A stretch of DNA of 64,000 nt from Semisulcospira habei (Eukaryota > Mollusca > Gastropoda > Semisulcospiridae), in NCBI GenBank assembly GCA_036245525.1, contig BTPG01000007.1:125081815-125145814 (forward strand). The letters run 5' to 3'. The translations under genes and the position numbers were made by a program. The notes beneath the pieces were generated by a model. It was not told the origin of the DNA, made no database searches, and was given only the letters and a program-made list of their open reading frames with translations. Every line of letters begins with the position of its first letter. Position 1 is the first letter of the stretch. Of the stretch, positions 1-11,387 are shown piece by piece.

Positions 1-905
1 TTCACTCTGCTATGTGATACTGGTAGAGCGACACATTTCTGTGGGTGAAACTGCATGTCCCATTTGCTTTCCCATGCGCACAGGGCATTTAGGTCCTCCT
101 GTAGCATATCAGGGGCGGACTAAGGCAATGGGGCGGTATACCACGGTGTCATCTGCAAACAGGCGAGTTCTTGAGTTTACTCTTTCTGGCATGTTGTTTA
201 TATACAGCAGGAACCTACGATGGATCCTTGGGGTACTATGGAACGCAAATCGGTGTGGGTGGACCTAGCACCCTCAACTACCACCGCTTGATGTCTGCCT
301 CAGAGGAAGTTTGCAATCCATCTGTTGGTGTTGTCCCCGATGCCGTAGCAGTCCAGCCCATGGAGCAAAAGACCATGGTTCACCCTGTCGAACGCCCCAG
401 CAAAGTCCATTACAATGACGTCCGTCTGCAGGTCCTGCTCGAAGTTCGTTATAATTTCATCTGCGTATTCCAGCAGCCGCGTCTCACAAGATCGTTTCGC
501 TCGGAAGGCATGCTGGTATGGGTTTAGGATACTGTTGGTCTCAAGGTGATCCATGATGCCGCCGACGATGATATGCTCCAGCAGCTTACATGGGATGCTT
601 GTGAGCGACACAGGCCTGTAGGTAGCTGGGTCGTAGCTCTTGCCTTTATTGAAGATGGGGGTGACAAGCGCATCCTTCCAGTCTGATGGGACGTTGCCTG
701 TTTGGAAGGGGAGTTGGAAGATCTTGGTAAACAGGGAGGCAAGTTCTGCGGACAGTTCTTTTAATATGCGAGGGGAGATGCTATTTGGACCGGCAGCCTT
801 TGCTAGATTCAGACCCTGCAGGAGCTTCTCTACACCCTTCACACTGATCGCGGTCTCTGGCATGCAGCTGACTGCTGTAGTTGTTTCTGTAGCTTGGCAG
901 TCTGC
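1..905 (-). pseudogene. CR1/jockey-like non-LTR retrotransposon reverse transcriptase, fragment
   Basis: The minus strand reads an open stretch of about 187 codons (863 to 300) with the layout of a LINE reverse transcriptase. It has a thumb-proximal KAAGPNSISPRILKEL segment, then FNKGKSYDPATYRPVSLTS, the AFRAKRSC segment and VMDFAGAFDRVNHGLLL, which carries the first catalytic Asp. Downstream (minus strand, 300 to 1) the frame breaks, but VPQGSI and the catalytic FADDT motif are still recognisable in other frames, so this is a decayed copy. It runs off the left edge of the window. CR1/jockey affiliation is inferred from motif style. A dead LINE is near certain; the exact clade is not. Confidence 0.8.
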
Positions 906-941
906 ACTTGCGCTCTATTTCTCCTGGGCTCAATGTGATTG

Positions 942-1083
942 TGAACAAACGTTATCATGACTACGGTGAAATGTTACAGAACTGACACCTCGTTTGTTAA
1001 AAAAAGATCAGCAGTACCATCAGCTCTGGCTGTAAAATGTCCCCACATTCAGTCACCCTTATCACTCTGCCAACCCACCATCT
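942..1083. repeat. Unclassified interspersed repeat R1, copy 1
   Basis: About 140 bp (GAACAAACGTTATCATGAC through CTGCCAACCCACCA) recurs with roughly 90% identity at 3206-3350. Downstream of this copy, the piece CCAAAGTGTACAAATCA near 1216 recurs near 7678. A third copy, split by an RTE insertion, surrounds 6937-7588. No coding potential is seen. It is an old dispersed repeat of unknown class. Confidence 0.6.
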
Positions 1084-1120
1084 GGCTGTTCCACCATAGC
1101 TGTGTGTAGCTGACCTATCA

Positions 1121-1168
1121 TTGCCCCCCCCCCCCCCCCCCCCCACCCCCCCCCCCCCCCCCCCCCTC
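1121..1168. repeat. Poly-C tract
   Basis: Nearly uninterrupted run of C with single A and T interruptions. It belongs to a series of long C or G homopolymers in this window (16906, 30470, 30712, 51636, 54935, 47168). Length is probably unreliable in assembly. Confidence 0.9.
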
Positions 1169-1335
1169 CGACAACACATCAAAATCAAATTTTTACCAAA
1201 TGTGTTAGGGCAACCAAAGTGTACAAATCACAGTCACATGTATTTTCGTTTTCACTACTTTAGAAGCAGAGTTAGCTATCCTAGTGTAAGCTATCCACCA
1301 CCGACGGACAATGACCAGTTCTATTCCTCAGCGAC

Positions 1336-1749
1336 TACAAATAGTGGTTGATTGATTGATTGTACATTGCTTAACATCCCGGCAGCAACATGGCTTTCTC
1401 AGGAGGTGCCTGCACTGCTTGTGAAAAAAAATAAAAATAAACAGAACATTGAATGTATGTCGCCAGCCGGTCAAATACATTAAATAAACCTAACACATAG
1501 GGCCTAAAAAAAGCTAATACCATTTAGCAACACACATCCAATATCAAGAGCTACAGGCAGTGCAGACAGTAGGGAGAGTTTTAAAAAGGCAAATACAGGT
1601 GAATGGACAAAGGGTAGACAGAAACACATGCCCCAGAATAGAGAGAAAAACCAACCCTGTGGGGCTGACCAGGGTGACCCTGGGAACTAAAAAATACCTA
1701 ACCCCACCCAAGTCCCCCAGGGCAGACCCGGGTGGGGTACAAATAGTGG
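1336..1749 (-). mobile_element. SINE-like element S1, copy 1 (body 1348-1737) with 12-bp target duplication
   Basis: A body of about 390 bp is shared by four copies in this window. In retroposon orientation (minus strand here) it begins at the same point in each copy, with CCACCCGGGTCTGCCCTGG, and ends ACGTTAAGCAATGTACAATC plus CAAT repeats. Direct repeats TACAAATAGTGG flank the body at 1336-1347 and 1738-1749. A common 5' end, a short tandem tail and long duplications fit a SINE. I could not find a clear tRNA-like head or a good B box, so the promoter class is open. Confidence 0.8.
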
Positions 1750-1951
1750 GACTTGTGGCAGAAGTCTCAGACTCAGAGAAACAAGGGAGCAGTCGTGGCA
1801 GCATTAATGTTTACAGCAAAATAATTATTTCTGCATGTCTTCCTAAAACTACTGGTGGAAATTAGGTAGCATCAAATATATATATACACAATACTTCCAA
1901 AAATCTTTGAAATCCAATAACAGATAACACCACACAGGCTGGGTTTTTTCT

Positions 1952-2508
1952 ACAACAAACCAAGGGGAATTACTCAGCGCTGGACAACAGTTAGATACCC
2001 TGCCCCCGCCTATCAGGCACCCAATCGCCAGCCCACAGAGAAATACGCAGGTATAGATTGATTGTACATTGCTTAACGTCCGGACAGGAACAAGGCTTTC
2101 TCAGGACGTGCCTGCACTGCTTGTGAAAAAAAATAAATAAACAGAACATTGAATGTATGTCGCCAGCCGGTCAAATGCATTAAATAAACCTAACACATGG
2201 GGCCTAAATAAAGCTAAGACCATTTAGCAACACCATCCAATATCAAGAGCTACAGGCAGTGCAGACAGTAGGGAGAGTTTTAAAAAGGCAAATACAGGTG
2301 AATGGACCAAGGGTAGACAGAAACACATGCCCCAGAATAGAGAGAAAAACCCACCCTGTGGGGCTGACCAGGGTGACCCTGGGAACTAAAAAATACCTAA
2401 CCCCACCCAAGTCCCCCAGGGCAGACCCGGGTGGGGTACGCAGGTATAGAATAAGACGATCATTTGCATCTTCAAATAAGATGCATCAGGTCTCTTATAT
2501 AACCCATG
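1952..2508 (+). repeat. Repeat R2, copy 1 (interrupted by SINE S1 copy 2)
   Basis: 1952-2057 plus 2451-2508 match 2713-2878 almost base for base, from ACAACAAACCAAGGGG to TCTTATATAACCCATG. The second copy lacks the SINE and so shows the empty site. A third, inverted copy lies near 12066-12155. Confidence 0.8.
2044..2450 (-). mobile_element. SINE-like element S1, copy 2 (body 2058-2436) with 14-bp target duplication
   Basis: Same family and orientation as the copy at 1336. The flanking duplication TACGCAGGTATAGA is at 2044-2057 and 2437-2450. The unoccupied site, with one copy of that 14-mer in the same context, is visible at about 2807-2820 in the paralogous R2 repeat. Confidence 0.88.
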
Positions 2509-2712
2509 TCTTTCTCCGGAACTTAGGAAGTAGGCAGGGGAAACATACATACACAAACACGAAGGTGCATTACTATATGTGGTCGGGTAAATACCCTGTA
2601 TTCCCGCAGTAGATGCACAGAACATTACACAACAATGTAACGATACAAATTTGCCTCGAGTTATACTGAGATACTCACAAACCAGATAGGTGAGGCTAGC
2701 GCTGGCAGAATT

Positions 2713-2878
2713 GTACAACAAACCAAGGGGAATTACTCAGCGCTGGACAACAGTTAGATCCCCTGCCCCCGCCTATCAGGCACCCAATCGCCAGCCCACA
2801 GAGAAATACGCAGGTATAGAATAAGACGATCATTTGCATCTTCAAATAAGATGCATCAGGTCTCTTATATAACCCATG
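2713..2878 (+). repeat. Repeat R2, copy 2 (uninterrupted)
   Basis: Direct duplicate of 1952-2057/2451-2508, without the SINE. The two copies are so alike that a recent local duplication is likely. Confidence 0.8.
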
Positions 2879-3205
2879 GTTTTTTTTCTGACATGACACT
2901 TTTTGTCACGCAAAAGTAAAAATTGCAGGGATAGTCACTCAGCCAGAATATTTCTTGCTCAGAATTGTGTTAATAGATGTGTAGTAAATTCGCTGATTAC
3001 CTTCAGAATAAAAACGACATACATCCTGTTAATCAGTCCGCCCGTCGTTTATTTCATCATCAGGTGCTAATGTATCACTGAAGGGAAGAAAATGTCAAAC
3101 TCAGAGTGTAATTGTCAGTTGCAGGAGTGGTGCCTTTTATATGCACAGTGTCTAAAAATGATTATGACATGCAAACAATTCTGACACTTTTTCTGCATAC
3201 AGGTT

Positions 3206-3350
3206 GTGAACAAACATCATAAGATTAAGATGACTAGGGTGAAATGTTACAGAACTGACACCTCATTTGTTAAAAAAGATCAGCAGTACTATCAGCTCTG
3301 GTTGTAAAATGTCCCCACATTCAGTGACCCTTATCCCTCTGCCAACCCAC
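3206..3350. repeat. Unclassified interspersed repeat R1, copy 2
   Basis: Matches 942-1083 with scattered substitutions (for example CTCATTTGTT against CTCGTTTGTT). No open frame of note. Confidence 0.6.
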
Positions 3351-3568
3351 CACATGCCTGTTCCATACAGTCTTGTGACAAAAGTCCGAGCCAGCAACTT
3401 GCAGCAAGTTGAATGCACAGCTGAGTGGTATACATGGCGCAACTGAAACCTACCATGCCTTATACCCTGACACTGAGCACACAGACTGAGAACAGCCCCC
3501 TCCCATTTGCCAAAGGGCACACAGCAAACGTATGAAGGGTCATGCCCTCATGGCGTTATCTATGCATG

Positions 3569-5537
3569 TTAACCCTTATCATTCGGAATACACCAGTGTG
3601 TGAAATAAGTTTGACTAAAATAGTTCACGGGACATGCCAGAATACCTCTAGGCGCCAAGCTATTCTGGCACCACCCTTGAACTAAAGTCATTTGTCTATC
3701 CTTATCTGTAACTAGTGTAAGTACTATAGTGTAGCTTGCATATGAGTCATTCTCCAGTACTCGTATTGAAAAAGTGAAAACAGACCCATTTTTTTAAATT
3801 ATTCATAGAAACCTAAGACTAGTTCCATTTTAAAGGTAAGTGCAATACCTATCTGAATATGAAAACGATAAATCAGCAACATTGACGCTTTGGACACAAA
3901 CTTCATTCCAAATAGGGGACCCCCATGCTGGTAACCTGCATGTCGTCGTGACACAAAACCATTATGAATATGACCAGTTGAAATAACTTTTGTTGCAAAA
4001 CAACTAATACCATAATTAAGTAACTCTTATTACTACCCATATGAATAATTTTAAGAGGAAATTTGTGAGACTCGAAATAGATGTGAGGCAAGAAATTGTG
4101 TGACGCCATGCGCAGGTTACCACTCCTTTGTTTTACTGTGAAATTGATTTTTCTTAAAGTCAGTAAAAGACACTAGTAACATGTTTTTTTACATGAAGAC
4201 AAATGAAATAACAATAGGACAAAATTAATTTCATTCTGTGATGAAATTTAAGCAATAACCTGAAAATGGTAACCTGCATGATGCGTGTCACCAGTGCATG
4301 AAAATTACCAAAAATGAGGGCAAAGCAAAAAAAGAAAAATACAATAGTAGGTGAGATGAAATAAAAGTGTCAAGCAAACACACACAATCTGTGTTGGTTT
4401 TTCTTTTTAAATAACACATAGGCTACAAACACGACGCTGATAGCTGTTTCCGAACTACCTGCATGACATACGACACCGAGTGAAAAACGTAAACACAACG
4501 CGAATGCACTAGTCTTATCCACCCAAAAGCTCAAAATATGCATGCAGTTTTAAAACAATACCTTTAATTCAATTCAATACAGCATTAGAAACACTTGTGA
4601 ACTCGCCTATAGCACAAGATGACACAAAATTAAAGGCAAACCAGCGTCGATCTTTCAAGTCGGGCAGAACCGCACTGCCAAAAAAATTTTGCGGTAATTT
4701 GCGCACATGGGATACTGTGTGTGTGACACATCATTGATCTTGGGCTACAAAACCAAGTCACATGACTATTTCCCGCAAAACGTCATCAGGGTTTGTGCAG
4801 TGTTTGAAAATAAACCTTCCAGTACCTTTCGGACCTCACAATTTTATCGCGGTCCTAAAAGTAAAATATGAATAAAAAACAAACGCTGGTCATTTGCGTG
4901 ATGTCTGTGACGTCATAATCAAAACAAGCCATCTACAACCTCCTACAGTATCTGTATTCTTATAAATCATAAAAATATATGTGTATTTCATGAGATTTTC
5001 AGGTAGGACTAAAGTTTTCTTTGTTTTATTACTTTGTCGTCTGCTTCACCTTTTTTTTAAAGACCGTGCGTATGTGACGCCTCTGGTGCGCAAATTACCC
5101 CCAATTTCAAACCCAAATTTCACGGCAGAAACAAATGAAATTGATGTTTTTCAACATTCTGCTGCTTTACTAAACTATCAATAATCACATACAATCAAAT
5201 AAATGAGGGTTGATAGTGTTGGTGTTGAAATATGGATCGATAATATAGCAAGGGCAAGGTTTTCCAATTCGCCGGCGCCATTTTGAGCATAATAATCGTA
5301 ATTTAAATACAATTAAAAATACTAATAATTGAATTTTTTTAAAGCTACTGATTTTCCAGATACAATTAATAACATTAGTAAATCACAAGACTGGTTAGAT
5401 TTTTCCAAAAACAAATAGTATGTATTAATATTTGGGGTTTTGAATGCTGTGACCCCTCATCACTACGAGTACTGGAGAATGACTCATATGGCAGTGTACA
5501 AATTTGAAGCTTTTAGCCACATTATGATATGGGTTAA
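3569..5537. mobile_element. Hairpin MITE family A (subtype A2), split by a DNA transposon
   Basis: 3569-3744 and 5485-5537 together reconstitute a family A2 element. It begins TTAACCCTTATCATTCGG, contains the arm GCCAAGCTATTCTGGCACCA, and ends GATATGGGTTAA. The 1740-bp element at 3745-5484 sits at CATATG within the conserved sequence GCTTGCATATGGCAG. Uninterrupted A2 copies (28809, 62784) show the empty site. The left hairpin arm of this copy is partly deleted. Confidence 0.8.
3745..5484. mobile_element. 1.74-kb non-autonomous DNA transposon with perfect 21-bp TIRs
   Basis: The left end starts AGTCATTCTCCAGTACTCGT and the right end is its exact reverse complement over 21 bp (3745-3765 against 5464-5484). 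CATATG flanks both ends (3739-3744 and 5485-5490). Because CATATG is itself a palindrome, the duplication could be the 6-mer, or only TA with a longer TIR starting TGAGTCATTC (Tc1/mariner style). No transposase frame is visible. The motif AACCTGCATG, or a close variant, recurs near 3933, 4108 (inverted), 4271 and 4455, and could be a transposase-binding repeat. Confidence 0.85.
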
Positions 5538-6108
5538 TGTAACACTAACAGAGAAGTAAAGTTCGTCATTGATGAGTGATGCGAGTGATACTGACAGTTC
5601 GTAATCACAGTCTACAGAAAAGCGTCCCCCTTCCTGGTTATTGACGTAAGTAACGAAAAGTATAAGCAGGATTCAAGGGCTTAAGGAAATATTTAGAAGT
5701 AAATGTACTATCATTTACGTCTGTATTCCTAAAGCTGAAATATGCCGACAGCAGTTTCAAATACACTTGTTTGTTAAATCTAAAGACTGATGTACCCTTA
5801 TGTTTCACAAAGTGGAACCTTTTAGTCTGAAATATTGTACTTGTGCCAGTTGTGGGCGAAGTTTTTTTGCATTTTCTTTCCGAAAGAGGCTTAAGTTAAG
5901 ACGCATTTATTTATTTCTTTTGCCCTTTTCTCTGGGGACCTTCTCTTTGTTTTACACTTTGTAATCACCATCAGCTTGCGTAGCTCAGTCTAAAATTTTA
6001 TCATAGATTCCAAATTATCCCTGTAAATTAAAGATTTTATCAATAGATAGAGGAGAGAAAAGTGTGCACAGTGAGAGGACTGATCACCCTGTTGGTTGGT
6101 ATATCTTC
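5538..6108. other. No gene seen
   Basis: AT-rich sequence without a credible coding frame or recognisable repeat. Confidence 0.5.
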
Positions 6109-6516
6109 ACCTCTCATGACCCCCACCCGGGTCTGCCCTGGGGGACTTGGGTGGGGTTAGGTATTTTTTAGTTCCCAGGGTCACCCTGGTCAGCCCCACA
6201 GGGTGGGTTTTTCTCTCTATTCTGGGGCATGTGTTTCTGTCTACCCTTTGTCCATTCACCTTTATTTGCCTTTTTAAAACTCTCCCTACTGTCTGCACTG
6301 CCTGTAGCTCTTGATATTGGATGTGTGTTGCTAAATGGTCTTAGCTTTATTTAGGCCCCATGTTGTAGGTTTATTTAACGTATTTGACCGGCTGGCGACA
6401 TACATTCAATTTTCTGTTTAGTTTTTTTTTCACAAGCAGTGCAGGCACGTCCTGAGAAAGCCTTGTTGCTGTCGGGACGTTAAGCAATGTACAATCAATC
6501 AATAAAACCTCTCATG
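6109..6516 (+). mobile_element. SINE-like element S1, copy 3 (body 6119-6506) with 10-bp target duplication
   Basis: Same family as 1336, in + orientation. The 5' end CCCACCCGGGTCTGCCCTGG lies at about 6122 and the tail CAATCAATCAAT ends near 6503. The flanking duplication ACCTCTCATG is at 6109-6118 and 6507-6516. Confidence 0.85.
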
Positions 6517-6936
6517 GTGTCTTCATAAATACTGTTCAACTGAAATCAACTCAGTCTGAGGAACACGGCTGCATAATTTCTAGATGCAGTAACTGTGAAT
6601 TGAAATGAACCCTCATGACACTTACTCATGTGCCTCCTTCATTTCAAAAGTTTTGCGGCTTCCTACAAGGCAGAGGGCAGATTCAACAGCAATGATTCCC
6701 TCACTATAGCAAGCACAGCTGTAAATTCAGGCACAATTATATAACAAATGCTTCTCTATACCTGCTTATGAGAACCTATGCTGTTTGAATGTGGTGCCTG
6801 TGGGGCAGGCATGCATTAGTTTTATTAAACTCCATGGACACAGATGGTGTTTATGTTAGCTGTCAAGTGTGTGTGTGTGGGGGTGGGGGTTGCATTTCCC
6901 CACTCATCCAGCTTCAGTACATTGTTGCTAGACTGC
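6517..6936. other. No gene seen
   Basis: Contains a short GT-rich stretch (about 6870-6890) and the left part of repeat R1. Nothing coding is supported. Confidence 0.45.
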
Positions 6937-7588
6937 ATAGCTGTGTGTAAGAACCAGTCTTGCTTGCTGGCACCCCGTTGGAGGAGGTGGAGTCCTTCAC
7001 CTATCTCGGGAGCATCATAGACAAAAAAGGCGGCACTGATGCAGATGTCAGAGCACAATCGGTAAAGCCAGAGCAGCCTTTCTCCAGTTGAAAAAAGTGT
7101 GGAGTTCCAGGGAGCTGTCACAACACACCAAAGTCCGGATTTTCAACTCCAATGTAAAAGCAGTTCTCCTATATGGAGCAGAGACTTGGAGATTGACAAA
7201 AACCACAGTCAACAGAGTACAGACCTTCATGAACAGTTGCCTTAGAAGAATTTTGAAAATCCACTGGCCAGAGAAGATCAGCAACATCAGACTCTGGGAG
7301 AGAACAGAGCAGATAACAGCAGAGAATGAAATTGGGCGAAGAAGATGGGGATGGATCGGTCACAGTCTGAGAAAGCCAGCTTCCAGTATCACTAGGCAGG
7401 CATTGTCATGGAATCTCCAGGGAAAGAGGAAAAGAGGTAGGCCCAGAAACTCCTGGCGTCGAGACCTCCAAGCAGACATCAAGAGACTGGGAACCACCTG
7501 GAGTAGAATCGAAGGAGAAGCACAGGACAGGAGTCGCTGGAGGTCTCGGGTAGGGGTGACAGGCGTAAGTAAGTAATAGCTGTGTGTA
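6937..7588 (+). mobile_element. 5'-truncated RTE-like LINE (body 6950-7575) with 13-bp target duplication
   Basis: The + strand 7088-7576 encodes the C-terminal end of an RTE-type endonuclease/reverse transcriptase: [56 protein letters not shown]. It ends with the short tail GGCGTAAGTAAGT. The target duplication ATAGCTGTGTGTA is at 6937-6949 and 7576-7588. A very short 3' UTR with a simple tandem tail is typical of the RTE clade. This copy is truncated within the RT C-terminus and is inactive. It sits inside repeat R1. Confidence 0.88.
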
Positions 7589-9452
7589 GCTGACCTATCA
7601 TTGCCCGCCACCCCCCACCCCCCTTTCAGGCACTAACCCTAAGACAACAAAACAAATGTTTACCAGATATGTCCAACCAAAGTGTACAAATCAAATGACT
7701 TCAGCAATGTGGAATAGGGTAGCCCATACATACAGGTAGCCTGTATATATGTCACAATAAAAGTTTGCAAATTATAGTTATGTAGTCTTTCATCTGACTG
7801 GTGATGTATTGCAAATGTCAGTGATGTCGTTTTCGTCGGCAAATCGGCCATTCACCGATAAAATTCCAAAATGTCCGAAAGAGTGACATTCTGATCGGCC
7901 CGCTGTCCTAAGCCTTTGTCCGTTTTTTGTTTGCTTGTCTCATGTCTGTTTCGTTATATTATTGCTTCTGGCCATATTAATAGGTACTCCAAACCTTCTT
8001 TGCATGACTAAGCGCGACCCAAATTTCACCCATTTTCCATCACCGATTTTAACCAAAATATGCTGCATATCAATAAAATGTATACTGGGTTGTAGTATGG
8101 TGTCTACTCTTTGTGTTCATGTGTGTTTCTGTGCTTATTTTTTACATGTTTAGTACTTTATGCGTGTTTTACTGGCGTATCTATCGTTCATGACTTGCCG
8201 CGGCGGCACAGCATGCGCGCGTTGTTCACAGCACACATCGGCTTTTCAATCGCCTCGCGTGTCGCGTCGAAGCGACACAGGCTACAAATAGCTAGCCAGT
8301 TAGGTAGAGTAGAGCTAGCCCTTCATTTTTGTATAATTTATTTTTGCATATGATCACCGGAACGTATTCAAATTTCAAGTAAAAAGTTTCAACGTAATAT
8401 TCTCACTCTCCTACAAAACAGACAGGAGCGAAAAATATATGCCTAAAATTGTCATTTTTCTATATTATGCATAGTTTCGTACTTATTCATTACTTTGACT
8501 CCGCACACGAAGCAAAAGAGTGCTCACGCTGCCTCTGTGTACGAGCTAACGCGTGTTCGGAGAATGGCGTGCACAAACGATAGCGAGGCTGTAGTTGTAC
8601 CATGTGCTTCGGCTAATATATATCGTCAGATTTAGCCAATCTACTGACTTCAGATGAAAATATCGATATGTAATATCATTTTTTGATTGATCTGTACATT
8701 GCTAGGTTTTAGATTTGCTTTTCAATTGTATTCGAAGTGTTTCTTTTGAGCAAGCAGCAGTGCTGTCTTGCGAGGTAAACAAATTGTGTTGGGTTATCAT
8801 CGGAAATACCGAATATAATTTTCTCTTTAACAAGAAAGCATGAATTAAACATTATTACTTTTATAAAAGATGTTAAGGTGCGTCTATATTTAAGTCATTA
8901 TCTTCTGGCGGTCGCAGACTTTGAGATATAGTTATTTTTGTGAAGTCACGTGACCTGCTTGTTTTTCGTCTGCTACTACTGTACTAGTACTACAGTGTGA
9001 TGAAGTACTTTCTTTTTGAGATCAGTGTGTAGTTTTTTGTCCGTGATTTGTATAGATAAGCAAATTTCACGTAAGTGTTAAAATTATAATCCAACAATTT
9101 AAATAGTTGAAATTACTGGTGATCGATTTTGTGGTGTTTGTCAATTTTTAAAAAAAAATTTTTTTTAGGGGGGTGGGTGATGACAAAAAAAATTTCTCTT
9201 TGTAGTATATCCTGCTCCATTATTCAGATCTCATTATCCTGATCATTTTGATGTTTAAATGATGTTTCTATCTTAATTAAAACCCAAGATATGATTTTTC
9301 TTGTGTTTGTTAATTTTCAGCCATCAAAATCAGTGATTTTACTAAGTTTGAGAATCATTTTCAGCAAGATGCCCTTGTTCAAGAGCCTCAAAAAAACCTA
9401 GGCTGTCACAGATTACTATAAAGAGTTGATTGTAGCAGAATTTAGTATCAAT
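7589..9452. other. Upstream flank, no gene supported
   Basis: It starts with a remnant of repeat R1 (to about 7700). The rest is AT-rich with a GC-richer patch around 8195-8285 and an E-box CACGTG near 8946. Short open frames here look random. A promoter or non-coding first exon cannot be excluded. Confidence 0.4.
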
Positions 9453-9586
9453 ATCACTCAAAGGTCTGAATTGACTTTGAAAAAAAAAGAGGAAATTAAA
9501 AGGTGTAAACAGGAGTTTGAGGAAGAATCGGCGAGATTACCGAGGAAATCCTCGAAACGGAGGAACAATTCAGACCTTTGATCACT
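9453..9586 (+). mobile_element. Short MITE family M1, copy 1 (body 9459-9580), 15-bp TIR, 6-bp target duplication
   Basis: The 122-bp body has perfect TIRs CAAAGGTCTGAATTG and its reverse complement. ATCACT is duplicated at 9453-9458 and 9581-9586. A second copy in inverse orientation lies at 37673-37836 with its own 6-bp duplication. Internal blocks (ACTTTGAAAAAAAAAG, CGGCGAGATTACCGAGGAAA) are shared. Confidence 0.9.
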
Positions 9587-9861
9587 GTAAGGTTGGTTCT
9601 GTGAAATTCCAAAAATGCCAATAATTCAAATTTTCACTGTCGCCAAAAGGCGTGCAAAAAAAACAATTATTAATTTCCTATCGGATAAATAAAGGTGTTA
9701 TGAGTTACGAGTTATTGTCGAGCATCGCATATTGTAAGTCAAAATGGTGGCCGAAAGATTTTCAAAATGTCCTAAAGGTTTGTGACTGAATCGGCCAATT
9801 GGCCTATGCTGAAAATTTCTAGCAACATCACTGAAATGTAGTAGGTATTTTGCAATTCCAG

Positions 9862-10034
9862 CTGTAGTGTCACTGCCCAAGCATTGTCATTGTTATAACC
9901 CTGGATCTGGAGCAGAGACTCATTTGGTAAATGTTTTAAAGTCACAGGAATTTGGTCAATCATTGCTGACCCCAGATGACATGTCCATATCCGATTTCAA
10001 GATATACAGTGTGGTTCCCAACACATTTGGCTAC
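9862..10034 (+). CDS. Exon-like open segment of unknown identity
   Basis: A plausible acceptor (TTTGCAATTCCAG) precedes and a donor (GTATGTG) follows a 173-bp stretch. Its open frame reads ...SLPKHCHCYNPGSG... to ...DFKIYSVVPNTFGY. I do not recognise it, no partner exon is evident, and it lies 1.1 kb upstream of the TRMT2A start. It could be an exon of another gene, a transposon remnant, or chance. Confidence 0.22.
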
Positions 10035-10830
10035 GTATGTGCCATTTTTCTCGTAGAACTTCGTACAGCATTAGTAGTCTGCTGTTATTAATATCAGTGG
10101 CAACAACATCGATACCAAATCGAGATATATATTATACAAAGCGGCTTACTGATAATACTGATACTACCACTCCACCATAGGATTAGTGAAGTTTTTACTT
10201 TTTCCTCGACCCCAGCTACTTCTGCACTCCTCAACTAAACTATCATTTGAGATCTGACACCGACAAACTTGTACATTTAGCCTCCTCTGTCAAGAAGGTT
10301 TGAAACTGCGGTTATGAGAAATTTGCTATAGTTTTTTCAATAAAAATGTGGTCTGATACGAGTACAACTACAAGTACAAGTCAACTGCGACTGGCTAGAT
10401 TTCAATCCTTGCAACTGTCGTTGGCTGAGTTTAGGCACTCTCAAGGGCGATAAAGAAAGTCATGCGTCTTGAAACCCTTTCGTCTTTTCAGAATGTCAGC
10501 AACTGATATTTCCTACACAGTACAAGCATACTGAAACACTACGAAGACAATTAATCAAAATAGGCTAAGCCAGAACGCCGAATTTCCAAACAAAAGAAAC
10601 AGAAAATCAGGCCGTCTGCTCGACGTCCGGTTATCCATTTCACATTAGTGTGACAAAAACGTCCTTTGCCACTTTGAAATACGTGGTGTTAAAAACAGAA
10701 TGTTCATCGCTGATCGATTAGTATGATGTTTACCTTTTCATCTGCCATCTTTAAATAGATGTTGGTGGATTTTTGGAGCTGGATTAAGATGTTTCCCGCT
10801 GATTTTTCGTTCTGTCTTGCTGATAAATGC
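10035..10830. other. Upstream flank, nothing recognised
   Basis: No coding frame or repeat could be supported. This is the distal promoter side of the TRMT2A-like gene. Confidence 0.4.
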
Positions 10831-10840
10831 ACTTCCGGTT
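10831..10840. promoter_or_regulatory. ETS/GABP-type site upstream of the TRMT2A-like start
   Basis: ACTTCCGGTT, 308 bp upstream of the ATG, matches the core of ETS/GABP sites (CCGGAAGT inverted), which are common in TATA-less housekeeping promoters. No TATA box is convincing. The true transcription start is not determinable from the sequence. Confidence 0.35.
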
Positions 10841-11147
10841 CTCATTTATTAAGATTTCTGAATCGGAGTATGCGCTAGGAGCGAGAAAAAGTCTGTATAG
10901 TACTTTTGTTCATACGTTTTTAGAACAATAGTCTCTTAAATTTTGCGAGCAATTTTTTTTAGCAATATTTTTTAATTTTGCCCGAGTCTGTCAAAATGGT
11001 AGCCTCCTTCGCCTTCGTGGTGTGGGGGTTCCGTGGATAGAGAAAGTTCATTGTTTTTAGTCCTCATTGAAATTTTACATCGGACATTTAACTTAACGTG
11101 ACGAGGACACTCACGCAATATATTCGAGTGTTCTTTTACTACCAGTT

Positions 11148-11387
11148 ATGGAGGATCAAGGTGAAGAAAACGTAATTGTACCCGCTAGTACACAAGTCGC
11201 GGACAGTGGCATGGACCAACAGAGCACTGTTGGATCAGAGGCAACCAACTGTACCAGTGGCAATCACGACAACGATGCAGCTGTATCTGTAGATGGCGAC
11301 AAAGCACAGTTTGCAGGGCGTACTGACTTCACATCGGAAATTTTCAAAATAGAAATTACAAATCTGCCCAACAAATTTGGCTTCTCG
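11148..11387 (+). CDS. TRMT2A: TRMT2A exon 1
   Basis: Codons 1-80, phase 0 donor (TTCTCG|GTATAC). It encodes an acidic, Ser/Thr-rich leader and the first RRM strand ([15 protein letters not shown]). The ATG at 11148 is the first in frame and has purine at -3 and G at +4. Confidence 0.9.

Noticed and set aside
1348..1737. S1 as a 5'-truncated LINE tail
   Set aside because: Four copies share the same 5' boundary, which random truncation would not give.
8111..8353. 80-codon open frame in the upstream flank
   Set aside because: No recognisable motif, no splice context, and composition typical of chance frames.
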